From an uncultured Bacteroidia bacterium (lineage in GTDB: Bacteria > Bacteroidota > Bacteroidia > Bacteroidales > F082), in the NCBI GenBank assembly GCA_902801465.1, contig CADCIH010000014.1, forward strand, positions 44,301-108,300: a DNA stretch of 64,000 nucleotides. Reading direction: 5' to 3'. The notes beneath the pieces were generated by a model. It searched no databases and had not been told where the DNA came from. It was given only the letters and a program-made list of their open reading frames with translations. The stretch's first letter is position 1; every line of letters starts with the position of its first letter. Both the position numbers and the translations under genes were made by a program. Positions 7,624-15,562 of this stretch are shown piece by piece.

Positions 7624-8620
7624 ACAACTGAAAGAAATCCTCTCAGAAGCGTCGCAGGTGTTTGTGTTGACCGACGAGAACGTGGCCCAATACTGGCTCC
7701 CCGAGTTGGAGCACTGGCTTGGCTGTGAGCAAGCCGTAGAGATTATCGTTAAGCCCGGAGAGAAATACAAAACCCTCCGCACCGCCCAAAAGGTGTGGAG
7801 AGCCTTGCTTCGTCACAATGCCGACCGTGACGCGATCCTCGTCAACATGGGGGGCGGCACCGTCACTGATTTGGGAGGGTTCGTTGCCTCCTGCTACCAA
7901 CGGGGCATCCGCTTCGTCAACGTGCCCACAACGCTTCTGGCCATGGTCGATGCAGCTATTGGCGGAAAGAACGGGATTAATTTCGGGAATTGCAAGAACC
8001 AGATAGGCACCTTCACCGAACCGCTAGAAGTGATGGTCAACCCCATCTGTCTCAGTACCCTGCCAGAGAGGGAACTGCTCTCGGGACTGTCCGAGATGGT
8101 CAAATATGGTTTCATCGCCGACGATGCCATGCTCAAAGTCGATGAAAGCAACTACGAACAGTATATCCTCCGAGCCGGTGACCTCAAACGGGAGATTGTA
8201 GATGACGATCCCACCGACCTTGAACAGCGCCGTGTGCTGAATTTCGGCCATACCCTTGGCCATGCCATAGAGAGCTTCTCGCTGTCCTCCGAGACACCGC
8301 TCACCCATGGTGAAGCTGTCGCCTTAGGCATGTGGTGTGCGTTGTACATCTCCGTCAAACAATGCGGCCTCCATGAAGAGGTGCTGATCGACTACGAACC
8401 CAAGCTGCGGACGCTGCTGTCCGAAGTGGAGCCGTGCTTCAGCCAAGGTGATGTCGATGCCATCATGGCTTTCGTCGAACACGACAAGAAGAACAAGCAT
8501 GGCCATGCCTCCTTTGTGCTGTTGAAAGCCGTTGAGCGACCTCTTGTCGACCAATATGTGCCCGAAGCCATGATAAGGGAAGCCCTCGGCCAAATGATAA
8601 ACCTCATTGATTCGCTATGA
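7613..8620 (+). CDS. aroB: 3-dehydroquinate synthase
   Basis: 335 aa from ATG 7613. A longer in-frame start at 7526 would overlap tsaE by about 100 bases and adds a non-homologous leader, so it is rejected. NAD-binding GGGTVTDLGG (80-89), K119 in GGKNG, and zinc ligands E161 (EMVKYG), H213 (FGHTLGH) and H232 (HGEAV) are visible. It is the second step of the shikimate pathway. It overlaps tsaE by 11 bases and aroA by 4 (ATGA), so the three are translated as a coupled set. Slightly short for the family, but all catalytic blocks are there. Confidence 0.95.
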   Translation: MRLEQLKEILSEASQVFVLTDENVAQYWLPELEHWLGCEQAVEIIVKPGEKYKTLRTAQKVWRALLRHNADRDAILVNMGGGTVTDLGGFVASCYQRGIRFVNVPTTLLAMVDAAIGGKNGINFGNCKNQIGTFTEPLEVMVNPICLSTLPERELLSGLSEMVKYGFIADDAMLKVDESNYEQYILRAGDLKREIVDDDPTDLEQRRVLNFGHTLGHAIESFSLSSETPLTHGEAVALGMWCALYISVKQCGLHEEVLIDYEPKLRTLLSEVEPCFSQGDVDAIMAFVEHDKKNKHGHASFVLLKAVERPLVDQYVPEAMIREALGQMINLIDSL

Positions 8621-9837
8621 CCAAGCCGCTTCAGGGAACGGTCGACCTTCCAGGGAGCAAGAGTGAGAGCAACCGAGCTCTGATGATTGCGGCTTATAGC
8701 GGGTTTCCGCTTGAAGCCAACAACTTGTCGGAAGCCCACGATACGGTATTGCTCCAGGCCTTGTTGAAGCAAGTCAACTCCCCAAACACTTCGGAACCGG
8801 TTGTCGTTGATTGCGAGGATGCAGGCACCGTGGCCCGTTTCATGATGACCTATCTCGCTGGCAAACCCGGTACCTGGGTGCTGACTGGGACGGAGCGTCT
8901 CTGCCAGCGGCCCATGGCTCCCTTGGTTGACGCCTTGCGCCAATTGGGTGCCGAAATCGACACCGTGGCATTGCCTGCTGTTATCCATGGAAAAGAACTT
9001 GGAGGGGGCTCTGTGATACTTGACGCCTCGCAAAGCAGCCAATTTGCCTCGTCACTCCTGATGGCAGCACCAACATGGAAGGACGGATTGCGACTCGGGT
9101 TGAAGGGCAATCCAGTATCGATGCCCTATCTGGAGATGACTGTTAAAATGATGGAGCACTTTGGCGCTCATGTCATGCGAAACGCAAACGAGATCGTGGT
9201 CGCTCCTCAATACTATCGTTCTCGGCTTTTTGAGGTCTCCTCCGACTGGAGCGCTGCCTCCTATTGGTATGAGATGATGGCACTGGACGATGGGGGAGAA
9301 CTGTTGCTGAAAGGCTTGAAAAGCGATTCTATGCAAGGAGATTCGGCTGCGGTCGAAATGTTTTCCAAACTGGGGGTGAAATCCGAATTTGTTGAAACAG
9401 GAGTCCTGATTTCCAGACTCTCCCAAGAGAAAACAACTCATTTGCAACCTGTTGTATTTGACTTTAAAAATGTTCCGGATTTATTTCCTGCTATTTTTGT
9501 AACATGTGTTGCATTACATATTAATTCTGTTTTTAATAGTATATCAACATTATATAATAAAGAATCTGATAGAATAAATTCATTATTTATTGAATTGCAA
9601 AAACTATACACCTTTATTAATATAGTTTCAGATGATAGTATAATAATTAAAGAAATATCATTAACGGGTAATTGGTACAATAATAAAAATGTTATTTTTA
9701 ATACATATCATGACCATCGGATTGCCATGGCGCTTGCTTCGCTAAGTAGAAAGTTCAAAAATGTGACGGTTGACAATCATGATGTAGTAAATAAATCATA
9801 TCCAGGGTTTTGGCGTCAATTCTTAAATTTTATTTAA
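8617..9837 (+). CDS. aroA: 3-phosphoshikimate 1-carboxyvinyltransferase (EPSP synthase)
   Basis: 406 aa. It transfers enolpyruvate to shikimate-3-phosphate. Motifs in order: PGSKSESNRAL near the N-terminus, DAGTVARF, RPMAPLVDAL, SSQFASSLL, PDLFPA, KESDR and YHDHRIAMA. All expected active-site blocks remain, so the protein should work. The odd feature is composition: about 58% GC by hand count at 9001-9060, but only about 17-18% over 9541-9660, with many ATA, AAT and TTA codons. The change begins near 9440 and eases after about 9715. The gene may be a recombinant, or the sequence an assembly join. No terminator is evident after it. Confidence 0.94.
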   Translation: MTKPLQGTVDLPGSKSESNRALMIAAYSGFPLEANNLSEAHDTVLLQALLKQVNSPNTSEPVVVDCEDAGTVARFMMTYLAGKPGTWVLTGTERLCQRPMAPLVDALRQLGAEIDTVALPAVIHGKELGGGSVILDASQSSQFASSLLMAAPTWKDGLRLGLKGNPVSMPYLEMTVKMMEHFGAHVMRNANEIVVAPQYYRSRLFEVSSDWSAASYWYEMMALDDGGELLLKGLKSDSMQGDSAAVEMFSKLGVKSEFVETGVLISRLSQEKTTHLQPVVFDFKNVPDLFPAIFVTCVALHINSVFNSISTLYNKESDRINSLFIELQKLYTFINIVSDDSIIIKEISLTGNWYNNKNVIFNTYHDHRIAMALASLSRKFKNVTVDNHDVVNKSYPGFWRQFLNFI

Positions 9838-9888
9838 TTTTTATTTATTTTTTTTTATACAAGGCGTTATTTTTAAGTAAATTTTTCC

Positions 9889-9896
9889 TAAATTTG
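9889..9896 (+). promoter_or_regulatory. -7 box before the Fe-S protein and polysaccharide locus
   Basis: TAAATTTG, 19 bases before ATG 9916. No clear TTG element about 20 bases upstream. May drive the long polysaccharide transcript. Confidence 0.55.
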
Positions 9897-9915
9897 CAGA
9901 AATAATCGCGTTGTT

Positions 9916-10638
9916 ATGACAATTGATCTTTTCGTTCCCTGCAACATCGACCAGTTTTATCCTGATACTGCGATGAATACGGTGAAAGTCTTGGAAAAGG
10001 CCGGTGTTGAGGTCAATTATAATCCCGACCAGACCTGTTGCGGTCGTTTTGCCTTTAACGCAGGCTATGTGGAGGAGGCAAAGAAGTTGGGCGACAAGTT
10101 TCTCTCGGAGTTTGTGGGTGACCGTCCTGTGGTTTGTCCCTCAGCCTCATGTGTCGCCTTCATCCGAAAACGTTATCCTGAATTGTTTTTCAACACGGCG
10201 AATCACCTTAATGTGAAAAAGCTTGAGAAAAACGTGTTTGAATTCACCGAATTTCTGGTGGATGTGCTGCATTGTGACGATCTGGGTGCCGAGTTTCCTC
10301 ATAAAGTCACTTATCACGACAGCTGCAGCGCCCTCAGAGGCCTCGGTATTGGCAAGGAAGCCCGTCAGTTGCTTTCTAAAGTGAAAGGTCTTGAATTGAT
10401 TGAGATGAAGCAGACCGACATGTGTTGCGGGGGCGAGCTGACTTTCGCCATGAACCATGAGGAAGTCTCGGTGGGAATGGCCTCGCATAAAGTGCGCAAT
10501 GCCTTGAACACTGGAGCCGAGTTTATTGTATCAACCGATATGTCGTGTCTGATGCACCAAAAATCCTATATCGATGCCAACGGCTTGCCGATACAGGTAA
10601 TTCATATAGCCGATGTCTTAGCTAATTTTACCGAATGA
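9916..10638 (+). CDS. CCG-domain (Fe-S)-binding protein, LutA/GlpC-like
   Basis: 240 aa with two cysteine-rich CCG repeats: QTCCGRF with a later CPSASC, and HDSCSALR followed by DMCCGGE. This is the LutA (lactate utilisation) size and pattern, a subunit type that binds Fe-S clusters in oxidoreductase complexes. No LutB or LutC neighbour is present. Instead its last bases overlap the next gene (WbpD-like) by 4. It has its own promoter box TAAATTTG (9889-9896) and so may head the polysaccharide transcript. The role here is unclear: it may be an independent redox protein or may serve the 3-oxidation step missing from the nearby sugar pathway; the latter is speculation. Confidence 0.85.
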   Translation: MTIDLFVPCNIDQFYPDTAMNTVKVLEKAGVEVNYNPDQTCCGRFAFNAGYVEEAKKLGDKFLSEFVGDRPVVCPSASCVAFIRKRYPELFFNTANHLNVKKLEKNVFEFTEFLVDVLHCDDLGAEFPHKVTYHDSCSALRGLGIGKEARQLLSKVKGLELIEMKQTDMCCGGELTFAMNHEEVSVGMASHKVRNALNTGAEFIVSTDMSCLMHQKSYIDANGLPIQVIHIADVLANFTE

Positions 10639-11207
10639 TGAGCGATTATTATATACACGAAAGCAGCTATGTCGATGACAATGTCACGATAGGCAAAGGC
10701 ACCAAGATATGGCATTTCTGCCATGTCCAGTCGGGCGCCGTGATCGGTGAGCGTTGCTCGTTTGGCCAAAATGTCAACATCGGCAACAATGTCAAGATAG
10801 GCAACGGGGTCCGTATCCAAAACAACGTTTCGGTTTACGAAGGCGTCGAGATAGAGGACAACGTGTTCTGCGGTCCCAGTTGTGTGTTCACCAACGTCAA
10901 CACCCCACGGGCGCATTTTCCCGTTCATGGGAAGTATGCCAAGACACGGATCTGCGAAGGGGCCTCGCTGGGCGCCAACAGCACAGTGGTGTGCGGACAC
11001 ACGGTGGGGAAGAGTGCTCTCATCGCCGCCGGTGCGGTGGTGACTAAGGATGTAAAACCATACGCGCTGATGGCCGGCGTCCCCGCCCGTCAGATCGGAT
11101 GGGTGTGCGAGTGCGGCAAACGCCTCAACTCAACCTTAAAATGCGACTGTGGTAGAACTTATGAAGAAAAGGAAGGAGAATTAAGACCATGCAATTCCGT
11201 GATTTGA
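10635..11207 (+). CDS. wbpD: UDP-amino-sugar N-acetyltransferase, WbpD-like
   Basis: 190 aa left-handed beta-helix acetyltransferase. The stretch from KIWHFCHVQSGAVIG through GQNVNIGN, IQNNVSVYEGV, FCGPSCVFTNV and GVPARQIGW matches Pseudomonas WbpD and Bordetella WlbB closely. Those enzymes acetylate UDP-2-acetamido-3-amino-glucuronate. The C-terminus adds two CxCG pairs (CECG, CDCG), which look like a small zinc ribbon. It overlaps the gene before by 4 bases and the next aminotransferase by 19, as expected for a WbpD/WbpE pair. Confidence 0.85.
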   Translation: MMSDYYIHESSYVDDNVTIGKGTKIWHFCHVQSGAVIGERCSFGQNVNIGNNVKIGNGVRIQNNVSVYEGVEIEDNVFCGPSCVFTNVNTPRAHFPVHGKYAKTRICEGASLGANSTVVCGHTVGKSALIAAGAVVTKDVKPYALMAGVPARQIGWVCECGKRLNSTLKCDCGRTYEEKEGELRPCNSVI

Positions 11208-12313
11208 AGAAACAATATGCCGTCCTGAAGGACGAAATGGACCAGGCGATCCTTGACGTGGTGGCTTCAAGCGCCTATGTGATGGGACCCAAGGTAAAAG
11301 AGATGGAAAATGCTTTTGCCGACTATGTGGGCGTGAAGCATTGCATAGGATGCGCCAGCGGAACCGATGCCTTGTTGCTTGCCCTCAAGGCATGGGATGT
11401 GAAGGCAGGCGACGCCGTGTTTGTGCCAAGCTTCACCTTCTTCGCCTCGGCTGAGGTCGTGGCAATACAAGGCGCCACGCCGGTATTCGTCGATGTCGAC
11501 CCCGACACGTTCAACATGGATGTCCGCGACCTGATTCACAAAATAGAACATACGGCCAAGAGGGGACAGCTGAATCCTAAGGCCGTCATCGCAGTCGACC
11601 TGTTCGGCCTTCCCGCCGACTTCAAGCTGATCAGCGAGGTGGCCAAACGCTACGGGCTTTATCTTCTCGAAGACGCGGCCCAAGGCTTTGGCGGACGTAT
11701 CGGCGAACGTAAGGCGTGCACCTTCGGTGACATTGCCGCCACCTCCTTCTTCCCGGCAAAGCCCGTGGGATGCTACGGCGACGGCGGTGCCGTGTTTACC
11801 GATAACGACGAGTGGGCGGCTCTGATGGACTCCATCCACCTTCATGGCAAGGGTAGCGACCGTTACGACAACGTGCGCATCGGACTTAACTCACGACTCG
11901 ACAGCCTGCAGGCAGCCATTCTTTTGGTCAAACTGAAAGCTTTCAAGGAACATGAACTGGAAGATGTCAACCGTGTGGCTGCCCGTTACACCGAAAAGCT
12001 AAAAGGCGTTGTCAAGACCCCTGAGGTTCCGAAAGGGTTCTTCTCCAGCTGGGCGCAATATACCATACAGGTTCCCAACAAGGAGGTCAGAGCCAGATTG
12101 CAGGAAGCATTGAAGGCAAAAGACATCCCGACGGCCATCTATTACCCGATACCTATGCATCGGCAGACGGCCTTCAGCTACCTCGACCCGACGATGAACC
12201 AATGCCCTGTGGCCGACCGTCTGGCTGATACTGTGCTCTCGCTCCCAATCCATCCCTACCTCTCCGAATCCGATCAAGACCTGATTTGTTCAACCCTTAA
12301 CTCTCTTCTTTAA
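11189..12313 (+). CDS. wbpE: DegT/DnrJ/EryC1 family sugar aminotransferase, WbpE-like
   Basis: 374 aa PLP enzyme of the nucleotide-sugar aminotransferase family. GCASGTDALLLAL, the cofactor Asp in LLEDAAQGFGG, the PLP Lys K191 in SFFPAKPVGCYGDGG, and NSRLDSLQAA are visible. Next to a WbpD homologue it most likely aminates UDP-3-oxo-GlcNAcA, using glutamate. The partner 3-dehydrogenase (WbpB) and 6-dehydrogenase (WbpA) are not in this window. Its stop codon lies within a CTTTAA repeat that runs up to the next gene. Confidence 0.88.
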   Translation: MQFRDLKKQYAVLKDEMDQAILDVVASSAYVMGPKVKEMENAFADYVGVKHCIGCASGTDALLLALKAWDVKAGDAVFVPSFTFFASAEVVAIQGATPVFVDVDPDTFNMDVRDLIHKIEHTAKRGQLNPKAVIAVDLFGLPADFKLISEVAKRYGLYLLEDAAQGFGGRIGERKACTFGDIAATSFFPAKPVGCYGDGGAVFTDNDEWAALMDSIHLHGKGSDRYDNVRIGLNSRLDSLQAAILLVKLKAFKEHELEDVNRVAARYTEKLKGVVKTPEVPKGFFSSWAQYTIQVPNKEVRARLQEALKAKDIPTAIYYPIPMHRQTAFSYLDPTMNQCPVADRLADTVLSLPIHPYLSESDQDLICSTLNSLL

Positions 12314-12326
12314 ACTTTAACTTTAA
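12308..12326. repeat. CTTTAA-type repeat over the wbpE stop codon
   Basis: ctttaaa, ctttaa, ctttaa. Irregular (7,6,6 bases), includes the stop codon at 12311-12313 and ends shortly before the sugar transferase ATG. Confidence 0.6.
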
Positions 12327-12331
12327 TTCCC

Positions 12332-13444
12332 ATGCGCCTATTCAAGGATTTCACATATAGCGAAGACAATGAGGCCGTGACGAGGTATCTCGCCATAAGG
12401 GAGTTGAAGCATGCCCCGGAGTTCAACATGACGGAAGCTCCTGAAGCGCTTCAGGAGCTGATGCTGTGGTGCTACATGCCTAGAGGCGAGGAACGTTCAA
12501 AATACCTCAATGAGTTTGCAGCCCGCAGTTGGGAAGTGCCCGACGGGGAATGCGAGGTGCTGTTTGCCAAGGAACATCTCAATGCCATTCGTTACGTCAA
12601 CCGATATCTTCGCGAAGCCAACCGGAAATTGAAAGAAGGAGGCTATTTCGTAGTCCCCTTCGATACCGCAATGAAACGCCGTGTCCAATTCTTTAAGAAT
12701 TATTCGAAGTTTTGGGCCAGCATACTGTATTTCTTCGACTTTTTCTGGCATCGCATGTGTCCGAAGATGCGACTGACTCGTCGGTTCTACTTTCTTTGTA
12801 CCAAAAGAGTCAGAAAAGTGTTCCCACGAGCCGAGATATTAGGTAGATTGTACTATTGCGGTTTCGATGTGGTCGCCGAACAATATATCCATGACCGTTA
12901 TTGCGTGATAGCCCGCAAGAATGGTGAGCCTGATACCGAACGTCGGCATTATGGATTGATTGTGAAGCTTCCGAGAATCGGAAAGGACGGCCAAATCATC
13001 AACGTGTATAAGTTCAGGACGATGTATGCCTATGCCGAGTATCTGCAGACTTACATCTATAACAACAACAATTTACAGGTGGGTGGCAAGTTCAGAGACG
13101 ACTACCGCGTCACCGAATGGGGAAGATGGCTTCGCAAGTCTTGGCTTGACGAGCTGCCGATGTTCCTCAATGTGCTTAAGGGCCAGTTGAAGTTGGTGGG
13201 CGTGCGCCCGTTGAGCGAGCAGTATTATGAGCTTTACGACCCCGATTTGCGCGAGATGCGCATCAAATATAAACCCGGCATGGTGCCTCCATTCTATGCC
13301 GACATGCCAAAGACATTGGAGGAAATCCAGGAAAGCGAACGAAGGTATCTCGAAGCCTACGAGAAACATCCCTTCAGAACAGACTGGAAGTATTTCTGGA
13401 AAGTTATGGGGAACATCTTGTTCCGCCATAAACGTTCGCAATAA
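12332..13444 (+). CDS. Initiating sugar-phosphate transferase (bacterial sugar transferase family)
   Basis: 370 aa. The C-terminal roughly 170 residues form the WcaJ/WbaP-type catalytic domain: LPRIGKDGQIINVYKFRTM, then EWGRWLRKSWLDELPMFLNV, LKLVGVRPLSEQYYELY and a closing KPGMVPPF. It would load the first sugar-1-phosphate onto undecaprenyl phosphate at the inner membrane. The N-terminal 190 residues lack the usual four-helix membrane domain; instead there is a soluble-looking segment (FAKEHLNAIRYVNRYLREAN) and one hydrophobic patch ASILYFFDFFW. That part resembles a decayed methyltransferase-like region, but I am not certain. Confidence 0.88.
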   Translation: MRLFKDFTYSEDNEAVTRYLAIRELKHAPEFNMTEAPEALQELMLWCYMPRGEERSKYLNEFAARSWEVPDGECEVLFAKEHLNAIRYVNRYLREANRKLKEGGYFVVPFDTAMKRRVQFFKNYSKFWASILYFFDFFWHRMCPKMRLTRRFYFLCTKRVRKVFPRAEILGRLYYCGFDVVAEQYIHDRYCVIARKNGEPDTERRHYGLIVKLPRIGKDGQIINVYKFRTMYAYAEYLQTYIYNNNNLQVGGKFRDDYRVTEWGRWLRKSWLDELPMFLNVLKGQLKLVGVRPLSEQYYELYDPDLREMRIKYKPGMVPPFYADMPKTLEEIQESERRYLEAYEKHPFRTDWKYFWKVMGNILFRHKRSQ

Positions 13445-13520
13445 CTTTTTGCGGATGTATTTGTTTTTCAGCCTCTTATGACTTTCTAATGGGAGTCAAG
13501 GGGCGAAGCTGTGTAAAGCT

Positions 13521-14390
13521 ATGACCGAAGAAAACTGGACCACGGTAATCAAACCCAAGAACCGACTGCTTGAGGTCAACATTGGGGAACTGTGGAAGTA
13601 TAAGGACTTGATTGCCCTTTTCATCAAGCGTAACATCATCACCCAATACAAACAGACCATCCTCGGCCCTTTGTGGTTCGTGGTGCAGCCTGCCTTGTCG
13701 GTGGTGATGTATATGATTGTGTTCGGCGGCATCGCCGGCATCCCCACCGATGGGGTGCCGAGGCCGCTGTTCTACCTTGCGGGTACTTGCATGTGGCAAT
13801 ATTTCTCCGACTGCATTACTAAAACCTCCAATACTTTTGTCGACAATGCGGCTATTTTTGGGAAGGTGTATTTCCCGAGATTGGCAACGCCGATCTCGAA
13901 TGTGCTTTCTAACTTGGTGAGGTTTGGCATCCAGTTCGGTCTTTTTTTGGTGGTCTATGCCATTTATGCCCTCATAGGCGGCTTGGCAGCACATTTCACA
14001 TGGTACGCCTTGCTGTTTCCTGTACTGGTGCTGATGATGGCGGGTCTTGCCTTGGGCTTCGGAATCCTGTTCTCGTCGATGACTACCAAGTACCGCGACT
14101 TGCAGGTGCTATTTTCGTTTGGGATATCTTTGTGGATGTACGCCACACCTATCGTCTATCCCTTGACACAGACCAAGTCGATGTTTTGGAAAGGCATCCC
14201 AGTCCACAAACTGATGTGTCTCAACCCGGTGACACCCGTCATCGAGACCTTCAAGTATGGTTTTCTGGGCGCTGGCGAGTTCGTGGGCTGGCGTTGGCTG
14301 ATCTATAGTTTCGTGTTTATGGTAGTCCTGTTGGCACTCGGCATCGTGGTGTTCAACAGGGTCCAGAAGAATTTCATGGATACGGTGTGA
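13521..14390 (+). CDS. wzm: Polysaccharide ABC exporter, permease subunit
   Basis: 289 aa with about six membrane segments. The N-terminal motif LWKYKDLIALFIKRNIITQY followed by KQTILGPLWFVVQPALSV is characteristic of Wzm/TagG/KpsM-type ABC-2 permeases. It would carry a lipid-linked polysaccharide across the inner membrane with the ATPase encoded at 17162-18412. Three coupled genes are inserted between permease and ATPase, which is unusual because the pair is normally adjacent. Its TGA overlaps the next ATG by one base. Confidence 0.93.
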   Translation: MTEENWTTVIKPKNRLLEVNIGELWKYKDLIALFIKRNIITQYKQTILGPLWFVVQPALSVVMYMIVFGGIAGIPTDGVPRPLFYLAGTCMWQYFSDCITKTSNTFVDNAAIFGKVYFPRLATPISNVLSNLVRFGIQFGLFLVVYAIYALIGGLAAHFTWYALLFPVLVLMMAGLALGFGILFSSMTTKYRDLQVLFSFGISLWMYATPIVYPLTQTKSMFWKGIPVHKLMCLNPVTPVIETFKYGFLGAGEFVGWRWLIYSFVFMVVLLALGIVVFNRVQKNFMDTV

Positions 14391-15562
14391 TGGCAGAGAA
14401 GAAAGTATTTGTCAGCGGTTGTTACGATTTGTTGCACAGCGGTCATGTGGAGTTCTTCCGTCAGGCTGCTGAGTACGGCGATCTGTATGTGGGTATTGGT
14501 TCAGATGAAACCATCCTTCATTACAAGAACCACGAGACCCTTTACAATGAGAAGGAACGCCTTTTTATGGTGAAGGCCATTCGTTATGTGAAAGATGCAT
14601 TCATCAACGCCGGTAGTGGACTATTGGACTTTGTCCCAACGGTCGATTGGTTGAAACCTGATATCTTGGTGGTGAATGAGGATGGCGCCTCGGAAGAGAA
14701 GCGGCTTTTCTGCGAAGAGCGTGGTATAGAATACGTTGTGTTGAAACGCGATCCACATGAGGGTTTGGAAGCCCATTCAAGCACCTCGCTCAAGGAGCGG
14801 ATGTGCGGCATCCCGACCCGATTGGACTTGGCAGGTACTTGGATCGACCAGCCCTACGTGTCGTGCCACGCCCCCGGATGGGCTATCACCATTTCGCTGG
14901 AGCCGACATTCGAAATACGTGACCGCTGCGGGTTGAGTACCTCTACACGGAACATGATCAAGAAGATATGGCCCCTGAAGCTACCCGACATGAACCCTGA
15001 GATGTTGGCCAAGTTGGTGTTCTGCTTCGAGAACGACCCCGAGCGCAATGACGGGTACATCAGTGGCGCGCAAGACTCGATAGGTATTTGTGTTCCTGGC
15101 CTCTGCCGACATTACTACAATAATCGTTTTTGGCCTGAAAAGATAGAGACATGCTATGACGAGAGCATCCTGCAATGGTTGGAATCGCATCTTATTATGA
15201 TTCCCATGGATCCCCGTCCACAGGGATGCTCCATAGTGGAGGAAAAGGATATTACGGAAGCTAAGGTGAAGGCTTTGACGAAAGCCGCCGACAACTGTTG
15301 GCAGGCCATCATGGCTCGTGATCTGGAGGCGTTTGCTTCGGCCTACAACGCATCGTTTGCAGCGCAGGTGGCCATGTTCCCAGCTATGATACAAGGCACC
15401 GTCCCTTCGTATATCGAAAAATACAAAAAACTCATCATGGCCTACAAGATGCCTGGTGCCGGTGGCGGCGGCTATCTTGCCTGTGTTGTGGAAGACTCGA
15501 AACGGTTTAAGCAAGACCATGAAGAAGCAATTCAACTAACCATCAGACGCGCTGAGCAGTGA
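14390..15562 (+). CDS. Nucleotidyltransferase / GHMP-kinase-like fusion protein
   Basis: 390 aa from ATG 14390 (GTG 14387 directly before is an alternative). Residues 1-140 are a cytidylyltransferase-like Rossmann domain: GCYDLLHSGHVEFF with HSGH at 16-19, and STSLKER at 131-137. The rest resembles a GHMP kinase: PTRLDLAG (142-149), GAQDSIG (226-232) and GAGGGG (356-361), the last matching GHMP motif 3. The phosphate-binding motif 2 (GLGSSS type) is missing or reduced to GLSTST (181-186), and the segment holding it is short. It may activate a sugar imported by the next gene's transporter. Kinase activity is doubtful; nucleotide and sugar are unknown. Confidence 0.75.
   Translation: MAEKKVFVSGCYDLLHSGHVEFFRQAAEYGDLYVGIGSDETILHYKNHETLYNEKERLFMVKAIRYVKDAFINAGSGLLDFVPTVDWLKPDILVVNEDGASEEKRLFCEERGIEYVVLKRDPHEGLEAHSSTSLKERMCGIPTRLDLAGTWIDQPYVSCHAPGWAITISLEPTFEIRDRCGLSTSTRNMIKKIWPLKLPDMNPEMLAKLVFCFENDPERNDGYISGAQDSIGICVPGLCRHYYNNRFWPEKIETCYDESILQWLESHLIMIPMDPRPQGCSIVEEKDITEAKVKALTKAADNCWQAIMARDLEAFASAYNASFAAQVAMFPAMIQGTVPSYIEKYKKLIMAYKMPGAGGGGYLACVVEDSKRFKQDHEEAIQLTIRRAEQ

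Noticed and set aside
9840-10634. UpxY/UpxZ-type regulators or an invertible promoter before the polysaccharide locus
   Set aside because: Known from Bacteroides capsule loci, so I looked for a NusG-like gene, recombinase or inverted repeats here and found none.
13445-13520. Possible internal promoter (ttttgcggatg) before the ABC permease
   Set aside because: The TA to TTTG spacing does not match the consensus and no TTG element is placed correctly.
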